Source of the DNA: Halorubrum coriense DSM 10284
Lineage (GTDB): Archaea > Halobacteriota > Halobacteria > Halobacteriales > Haloferacaceae
DNA: 64,000 nt
NCBI RefSeq assembly: GCF_000337035.1
Contig: NZ_AOJL01000026.1
Coordinates: 158,993-222,992, forward strand
Reading direction: 5' to 3'
The notes beneath the pieces are model-generated. The model was not told where the DNA came from. It saw only the letters and a list, made by a program, of their open reading frames with translations, and searched no databases. This document shows positions 58,500-64,000 of the stretch, piece by piece. The position numbers and the translations under genes are program-made. Position 1 is the stretch's first letter. The number at the start of each line of letters is the position of its first letter.

Positions 58500-59855
58500 A
58501 TGAGCCTTCCCGAACTGCTCGCGGGGACCGTCGGCGACGAGGACGTCGTCGCCGAGGTGCCGCTGGGCGGCGACGATCGACTCGCGGTCACGCCCACCCG
58601 GACCCTCGTCTACCGCGGCGACGGGCTCCTGTCCGACGAGTCCGTCGACGAGTACGGCCACGACGTCGAGCGGATCGGCGTCTCGACGGGCCGCCGCAAG
58701 GCGAAGATCACCCTCGGATACGGCCTCGACGGCGACGAGACGCTCTCGGTCCCGAGCAAGCGCGTCGACGACGTGCTCCACCCGGTCCTCGCCGGCGTCC
58801 TCTCGGCGAGCGGCGTCACCGGCCCCGGCGAGACGGTCGTCCGCACCTTCCGCTTCTCGGAGCTCACCCTGATCGTCACCAGCGAGCGGCTGGTCAAACA
58901 CGTCGGATCGGCCGTCTGGGACCCCGAGTTCGAGGAGTTCCACTACTCGGACCTCACCGGCCTCGACTTCGAGGAGGGGACCGTCGCCACCGCGGTCGTC
59001 CTCGTCCACGACGGCCGCTCCGAGCGGTTCAAGGCACCGAACGAGTCAGCCCGCGCGCTCCGGGAGACGCTCGCGGACGCGGTCTGCTCGTTCCACGACG
59101 TCGCCAGCTTGGAGGAGTTCCGCGTCGCGGCCGCCGAGGCCGAGGAGTCGGCGACCGACGCCGGGCGGAGCGGCACGACCGACTTCGGCGAGGGGCCCGA
59201 CCCGCTCTCGGCCTCGCCGGCCGCCGACGCGGAGGCGGACGCCGACGGACCGGCCGTCGAGTCGGGCGGCGCGACCGACCCGACGGCCGGGGCCGGCCCG
59301 TCGTCCGAAACCGATCCGTCGTCCGAGAGCCGGTCGGCTCCCGAGACCGGCGCAGCCGGGGGATCGGGCGCGGAGGCGACGCGGCCGGCCGAGGCCGACG
59401 ACGACCCGCTGGGCGGGGACCCCCTCGCGCCGGACGCGGCCGTCGACGACGCGACCGCTCCCGGGGACGACGCGTCCGCGACGGGGTCCCCGGGAGCGAA
59501 CGCGACCGCGGCGGATCCGCTCGACGCGGAGGCCGCTAGGACCGCGTCGACCGCGGAAGCGGTCGACCGGGAGGCAGAAGGTGAGACCGCGGTCGACCCG
59601 GAAGCGATCGGGACGGAGTCGGCGGCCGACGGTCCGGTCGACGACGCCGACGTCGTCGCGTCCGACGCCGACGCCGCGGTTCCGGGGGACGACGCGTTCG
59701 ACGGATCGCCGTTCGAGAGCGCCGGGGTGGAGGACGCCGACCTCGCGAGCGAGGTCGCCGCGCTGCGGCGGACCGTCGAGGCGCAGTCGGAGCGCTTAGA
59801 CCGGCAGTCGGCGCTCATCGAGCAGCTGATCGAAGAGCTTCGCCGCGGCCGGTGA
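58500..59855 (+). CDS. DUF7115-like haloarchaeal protein
   Basis: 451 aa. A conserved ~200-residue domain (LPELLAGTVGDEDVVAEVPL, VPSKRVDDVLHPVLAGVLSA, WDPEFEEFHYSDLTGLDFEE) is followed by a long acidic Asp/Ala-rich linker and a C-terminal coiled coil (VAALRRTVEAQSERLDRQSA). The PH-like N-terminal domain may bind partner proteins. TATA-like GGATTTAT (58468-58475) ~27 nt before the ATG indicates leaderless transcription. Family name from memory. Confidence 0.78.
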   Translation: MSLPELLAGTVGDEDVVAEVPLGGDDRLAVTPTRTLVYRGDGLLSDESVDEYGHDVERIGVSTGRRKAKITLGYGLDGDETLSVPSKRVDDVLHPVLAGVLSASGVTGPGETVVRTFRFSELTLIVTSERLVKHVGSAVWDPEFEEFHYSDLTGLDFEEGTVATAVVLVHDGRSERFKAPNESARALRETLADAVCSFHDVASLEEFRVAAAEAEESATDAGRSGTTDFGEGPDPLSASPAADAEADADGPAVESGGATDPTAGAGPSSETDPSSESRSAPETGAAGGSGAEATRPAEADDDPLGGDPLAPDAAVDDATAPGDDASATGSPGANATAADPLDAEAARTASTAEAVDREAEGETAVDPEAIGTESAADGPVDDADVVASDADAAVPGDDAFDGSPFESAGVEDADLASEVAALRRTVEAQSERLDRQSALIEQLIEELRRGR

Positions 59856-59961
59856 CCGGGACCGCGGTGATCGCGGCTCGGTCCCCCGCGGCCGGCGGTC
59901 CGATTCTCTCGGCTGAGACTCGCGTCGGATCCGTTAACCGACGGGCGGCGAACCTCCGACC

Positions 59962-61197
59962 GTGATAGGCGGACTGGGAACGCGAGTCGGCGCGGTGTTG
60001 AGCGACATCTCGAGCACGGAGGGGCGGCTGGCGGTCACCGCCGCCATCGTGCTCGGGACGCTCGCAGTCGGGTGGCTGCTGTTGCCGAGGGCCGTCCGCG
60101 CCGGCGAGGAGACCGTCTCGGGCTGGGTCGGGCGGCTCCTCGACGAGCGGCTGTCGGAGTCGACCGAGGGCGCGGTGGAGACGCTGCGCGAGGGGATCCC
60201 GGCGTCGTTCCTCTTGCGGCTCGCGGTCGGGCTCCTCCAGCTCGCGCTGTTCGCGCTCGCGGGCGTCGCCGTCCTGACGCTGTGGGGACGGTTCGAACTC
60301 GTGGTCGCGGTGCTGCCGGTCGCGGAGAACGCCGTCAGGGTCGGCGGACAGGTGATCGCCTCCGCGGTCCTGCTCGGCGGCGCGTACGTCGTCAGCGACG
60401 TGGTCGAGACGTACGTCGGCGAGCTGTCGGCGGACAGCGACCGGATCACCGCCCATCAAGAACAGCTGCTCACCCGGCTCGTTCAGGTCGGGCTGCTCGT
60501 GCTCGCGGCGATAACCGTCCTCGGGATCTGGGGCGTGAACCTCGGCGGCCTCCTCGTCGGGGCCGGCTTCCTCGGCATCGTCCTCGGGATGGCGGCCCGA
60601 CAGACGCTGGGGTCGCTCATTGCCGGCTTCGTGCTGATGTTCGCCCGCCCGTTCGAGATCGGCGACTGGGTGGAGATCGGCAGCGAGGAGGGGTTCGTCA
60701 CCGACATCACGATCATGAACACCCACATGCGCAACTTCGACGGGGAGTACGTCGTGGTGCCCAACGACCTCGTCGCCAACCAGGCGATCACGAACCGGAG
60801 CCGCGAGGGCCGCCTCCGGATCCACATGGAGGTCGGGATCGGGTACGACGACGACCCCGACGAGGCCAGCGAGATCGCCGAAGAGGTCCTCACAGACGTC
60901 GGCGTCATCGCGAACAACCCGCGGCCGTACGCGATCCCGTCCGGGTTCGGCGACTCGGCGATCCTGCTCGACCTGCGCTTCTGGATCGACCCGCCGACCC
61001 CGCAGGCGCGGTGGCGCTCGAAGGCGCTCGTCGTCGAACGGATCCAAGAGCGCTTCGCCGACGCCGGCATCTCGATCCCCTACCCGCAGCGGACCGTCTC
61101 GTACCCGCCGGAGAAGACGGCGACGGACGCGACGGTCGAGCGCGTCGAACGGGCCGACGGAAACGGCGACGGACGCCCGCGGGACGGACCCGTCTGA
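59962..61197 (+). CDS. Small-conductance mechanosensitive channel (MscS family)
   Basis: 411 aa, GTG start. Several transmembrane helices, then the pore helix (GMAARQTLGSLIAGFVLMFA) and the beta domain (RPFEIGDWVEIGSEEGFVTD, NTHMRNFDGEYVVVPND). It releases solutes on hypo-osmotic shock. Acidic C-terminal tail. Confidence 0.93.
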   Translation: MIGGLGTRVGAVLSDISSTEGRLAVTAAIVLGTLAVGWLLLPRAVRAGEETVSGWVGRLLDERLSESTEGAVETLREGIPASFLLRLAVGLLQLALFALAGVAVLTLWGRFELVVAVLPVAENAVRVGGQVIASAVLLGGAYVVSDVVETYVGELSADSDRITAHQEQLLTRLVQVGLLVLAAITVLGIWGVNLGGLLVGAGFLGIVLGMAARQTLGSLIAGFVLMFARPFEIGDWVEIGSEEGFVTDITIMNTHMRNFDGEYVVVPNDLVANQAITNRSREGRLRIHMEVGIGYDDDPDEASEIAEEVLTDVGVIANNPRPYAIPSGFGDSAILLDLRFWIDPPTPQARWRSKALVVERIQERFADAGISIPYPQRTVSYPPEKTATDATVERVERADGNGDGRPRDGPV

Positions 61198-61245
61198 GGC
61201 CGTTCCGGTCGAAAAGAAGCGTCCGGCGGCCGCCCGCGGGGATCG

Positions 61246-61764
61246 TTACCGGTCCGACGGCCCGGTGTAGCCGCTCGGAAGCTCCGTCCCGCGACCGGTG
61301 AACAGCCGCTCGAACCGCTCGATCTTCTCTAACACGTAGCTGAGCGCCGCGGTGAGCGAATCAGCGCCGATGGACAGCAGGTGGCGCGCCCCCTTCGTGC
61401 GGTCGGCGTGGTAGAAGCTGATCTCCCCCTCCGGCTCGGTGTTCCGCTCCGGCATCACCACTAGGTCCTGTCTGGTGGGGCCGTGCCGGAAGACGAGCAC
61501 GTCCGTGAGCGAGTCCGCGCCGTAGGTGACCACGTCGTGGAGGACGCTCCACTTCGGCGGCGTCTCGTCGGCGATCGCGTCCGCGTCGACGACGTTTCGC
61601 ATCGTCGTGGCGGTCGAGACGCGCTTCAAGCTCGACCCGCGTCGGCTCCGGAGCCACGAGAGCAGTCGCTCGACGAGGTCGCGGAAGCCGTCCGGCCCCG
61701 AGAACCGGCCGGCCGACCGCTCCCGCGGCAGCGACCCCCGCGTCACTTCGGTCCGCTCTCCCAT
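61246..61764 (-). CDS. Conserved-type haloarchaeal protein, unknown
   Basis: 172 aa. Basic N-terminal helix (RDLVERLLSWLRSRRGSSLK) then a beta-rich domain (WSVLHDVVTYGADSLTDVLV, DLVVMPERNTEPEGEISFYH) and a C-terminal helix (ALSYVLEKIERFERLF). Probably a host gene unrelated to its neighbours. Unrecognised family. Confidence 0.7.
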   Translation of the reverse strand: MGERTEVTRGSLPRERSAGRFSGPDGFRDLVERLLSWLRSRRGSSLKRVSTATTMRNVVDADAIADETPPKWSVLHDVVTYGADSLTDVLVFRHGPTRQDLVVMPERNTEPEGEISFYHADRTKGARHLLSIGADSLTAALSYVLEKIERFERLFTGRGTELPSGYTGPSDR

Positions 61765-61846
61765 GGGAGTATCCGCGGGCCCATCATGCTAATAGATACC
61801 GGTCGGAGCCACCTCGACCGTCCCGGACGCCCCGCCAGACCGCGGC

Positions 61847-63643
61847 TCACCGGTCTCGACCGAACCCGGCCGCGAACGTCCCCTCGTCGACCGAGAGGAC
61901 GGTCGGCCGGCCGTGCGGACAGGCGTACGGGCGGTCGCACTCGCCCAGACGGTCGAGCAGGTCGCGCAGGTCGCCGTCCGCGAGGTCGTCGAACTCGCCG
62001 CGCTTCAGCGACGGGTGACACGCGAGGTCCGCGAGCAGGGCGTCGCGCGCGTCTCGCGCCGCGCCCGCGTCCGAACCCGAGAGGGCCGCGAGGGCGTCGC
62101 GGAAGGCGTCCGCGTCCGCGGTCCGGCCGAACGGCGCGGGGACCGTCCGCAGGCGACGCGTCCCGCCGCCGAACGCCTCGGTCTCGAAGCCGAGCGCGGC
62201 GAGGGCGTCCGCGTGCGCCCTCGCGGCCGCCGCCTCGTCGGTCGACAGCGAGACGGTCGCGGGCGGGTCGAGCGCCGCGGTCGGCACCGGCTCGCCGTCG
62301 AACGCGCGCGCCAGCCGCTCGTAGTTGACCCGCTCGTGGGCCGCGTGGCCGTCGATCACGAGGAGCTCGTCGCCGACCTCGACGAGGACGTACAGGTCGT
62401 GGAACACGCCGATCGGCTCGGCGTCGTCGAACGCGCCGGCCCGCGAACCGTCGTCCGCGCCGCCCGGGTCGAGCGCGGCGTCGAGGTCGGTGGCGACGGC
62501 CGCGGACCGTCGCAGGTCCGCGCCGGTGAGCGCGTCCTCGACGACCGACGCGACCGCGTCCGCGACCGCGTCCGCGTCGCGGAGGCCCACCTCCCGCTTC
62601 GCCGGGTGGACGTTCGGGTCGACCCGGGCGGGCGGCAGCGACACGTCGACCGCGGCCACCGGCTCGCGCCCGTCGGGGAGCAGCCGCCCGTAACCGTCGC
62701 GGACCGCCGCGGCGAGCCGGTCGTTCCGGACCGGGCGGCCGTTCACCGAGATGCGGACGTGGTCGCGGGTCGACCGGGTGATCGAGGGGTACGCCAGCGC
62801 GCCAGCGACCGCGACGTCGACGGCGTCCGCGTCGGGGGCGGCCTCGGGGGTCGCGTCGACGCTCGCGGCGACGGTCGTCGACCGGCTCGCGGTGTCGCAG
62901 TCGTACACGCCGAGCAGCGCGTCCGTGCGGTCGGTCCCGGGCGTCGACAGCGTCGTCGATCCGTCGTGTTCGAGCGAGAACGCGACCGACGGGTTCGCCA
63001 GCGCGTAGTCGGCGACGAGCGAGGAGATCCGCGCGAACTCGGCGTGCGCGCCCGCGAGCGACTCCCGGCGCGCCGGCCGGGTCGCGAACAGGTCCTCGAC
63101 GACGACCGTCGTCCCGCGGGCCCGCCCTGCGGGCTCGACGTCGACCGCCGATTCCGCGTCCGGCGTTCCGGGGGTTCCCGCGCTGTCGGCAGTGCCGGCG
63201 GTGCCGTCGACGACGACCCGGGTGCCGACGCCGTCGCCCGGGCTCGTCACGAGCTCGAGCCGAGCGGCCTCGGCGATCGCCGCGAGCGCCTCGCCGCGGA
63301 ACCCCAGCGACTCGACCCCGACCGGGTCGCCGTCCGGCGAGAGCTTGCTCGTCGCGTGGCGCTCGACGGCGCGGGTCGCGTCCGCGCGCCCCATCCCGCG
63401 CCCGTCGTCCCCGACGCGGATCCGGTCGGTCCCGTCGCCGTCGACGGCGACCTCGACGCGCGAAGCGCCGGCGTCGAGGGCGTTGTCGACGAGTTCGCCG
63501 ACGACGCGGACGGGCCGCGTCACCACCTCGCCGGCCGCGATCCGGTCGATCGTCGCGCGGTCGAGCCGCCGGACGCGCTCCGCCTCGTCGGCCGGGCCCC
63601 CCGCGCCGGGCGCGCCGCGACCGCTGTCTCGCTCACCCGTCAT
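61847..63643 (-). CDS. mutL: DNA mismatch repair protein MutL
   Basis: 598 aa. GHKL ATPase motifs: ELVDNALDAGASRVEV, DDGRGM, ATSKL and GFRGEALAAI. C-terminal dimerisation domain carries DGHAAHERVNYERL and ends ACHPSLKRGEF ... CPHGRPTVLSV, as in MutL endonuclease domains; the usual DQHA reads DGHA. A ~40-residue Gly/Ala-rich insert lies in the N-terminal domain. Overlaps mutS by 11 nt. Confidence 0.95.
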   Translation of the reverse strand: MTGERDSGRGAPGAGGPADEAERVRRLDRATIDRIAAGEVVTRPVRVVGELVDNALDAGASRVEVAVDGDGTDRIRVGDDGRGMGRADATRAVERHATSKLSPDGDPVGVESLGFRGEALAAIAEAARLELVTSPGDGVGTRVVVDGTAGTADSAGTPGTPDAESAVDVEPAGRARGTTVVVEDLFATRPARRESLAGAHAEFARISSLVADYALANPSVAFSLEHDGSTTLSTPGTDRTDALLGVYDCDTASRSTTVAASVDATPEAAPDADAVDVAVAGALAYPSITRSTRDHVRISVNGRPVRNDRLAAAVRDGYGRLLPDGREPVAAVDVSLPPARVDPNVHPAKREVGLRDADAVADAVASVVEDALTGADLRRSAAVATDLDAALDPGGADDGSRAGAFDDAEPIGVFHDLYVLVEVGDELLVIDGHAAHERVNYERLARAFDGEPVPTAALDPPATVSLSTDEAAAARAHADALAALGFETEAFGGGTRRLRTVPAPFGRTADADAFRDALAALSGSDAGAARDARDALLADLACHPSLKRGEFDDLADGDLRDLLDRLGECDRPYACPHGRPTVLSVDEGTFAAGFGRDR

Positions 63644-64000
63644 CGTCGAGCCGTGACTGGAGGTCGTGGAGCGCGTTCAGCGCCTCTATCGGCGTCGTCC
63701 GTGCGAGGTCGAGGTCGCGGAGCGCGGCGGCGAGGTCGGGAGACGCGCCGGCCGAGGGTCCCTCGTCCGCGTCCGTCGCCGGCCGCGCGCGGTCGCTCTC
63801 GGCCGAGGGCTCGGCCGCGGACGAGTCCCGGTCGGGATCGAACTCCGTGAGGTCCTCCGACGCCTCCTCGGCGAGGAACTCGCGCAGCGACGCGTCGCCG
63901 TCGCGGTCGCCGTCGGCCGGGCCGTCGTCGCTCGCCGACGCCTCGGCGTCGGCCGCGCCCCCGGGTCCGGCTCCCTTCGCGCCGCCCGCTCGGTCCGCCC
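63633..64000 (-). CDS. mutS: DNA mismatch repair protein MutS, C-terminal part
   Basis: Partial; the gene continues beyond the window. The visible ~122 residues are an acidic disordered region followed by LREFLAEEASEDLTEFDPD and the typical end DLARTTPIEALNALHDLQSR. This C-terminus matches MutS proteins, and mutS-mutL coupling is common. Confidence 0.85.
   Translation of the reverse strand, partial: ADRAGGAKGAGPGGAADAEASASDDGPADGDRDGDASLREFLAEEASEDLTEFDPDRDSSAAEPSAESDRARPATDADEGPSAGASPDLAAALRDLDLARTTPIEALNALHDLQSRLDDDG

Noticed and set aside
61913..63850. 645-aa plus-strand open frame over mutL
   Set aside because: Arg/Val-rich shadow composition with no domains; the minus strand is an obvious MutL.

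Overview
The window is about 64 kb of a haloarchaeal chromosome, most likely Halorubrum or a close relative. The flanks are very GC-rich, the proteins are acidic, lipoproteins carry Tat-type twin-arginine signals, and many genes have a TATA-like box about 27 nt before the start codon (leaderless style). A GC-rich intergenic block near 10.1-10.4 kb resembles sequences I remember as multicopy in Halorubrum.

Host left flank (1-11.6 kb): two overlapping acidic/coiled-coil zinc-ribbon genes, an HTR-like RecA-fold protein, an RFAP-synthase-family GHMP protein, the tetrapyrrole operon hemC / uroporphyrinogen-III methyltransferase / hemD, a DUF4382 lipoprotein, an MtaD/SAH-deaminase-type amidohydrolase, a CBS-domain protein and a DUF457-type membrane protein. 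Host right flank (58.1-64 kb): elongator tRNA-Met(CAT) with an intron, a DUF7115-like protein, an MscS channel, a conserved hypothetical protein, mutL and the end of mutS.

Between them lies an integrated tailed-virus genome (about 46.5 kb, 11625-58120). A 22-bp direct repeat bounds it. The right copy is the 3' end of the intact tRNA-Met gene and the left copy sits 36 bp before the integrase start codon. Layout from left to right: (1) integrase; (2) a leftward early operon (15910 to 12902) headed by a PadR-like winged-helix gene, divergent from a phiH1-repressor-like gene; (3) an accessory region (16.4-28.3 kb) with a DUF1828/1829-like gene pair, an Orc1/Cdc6 gene, a tandem DUF4352 lipoprotein, a second regulated leftward operon (22651 to 20247) facing a small rightward operon across an operator array, a YbaK-type editing protein, a large SAP-like plus PD-(D/E)XK nuclease, a second DUF457 protein and a voltage-gated-type K+ channel; (4) a roughly 21.5-kb leftward late operon (50017 to 28501) with terminase, portal, head, tail tube, frameshifted tail chaperone, tape measure and tail-tip/fibre genes, indicating a siphovirus because I see no sheath gene; (5) small membrane proteins (lysis candidates), an AT-rich pair of accessory genes, a tRNA-Phe and a tRNA-like element; (6) a leftward replication operon starting beside attR with an MCM helicase.

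The most interesting unexplained signals are a conserved RNA hairpin in the leaders of both leftward regulated operons, a four-site palindromic operator array overlapping both divergent promoters at 22.73-22.83 kb, a T TTT TTG slippery site linking the two tail-chaperone frames, a zinc-finger ORF interrupted by TGA, and several unassigned defence-like or membrane cargo genes.
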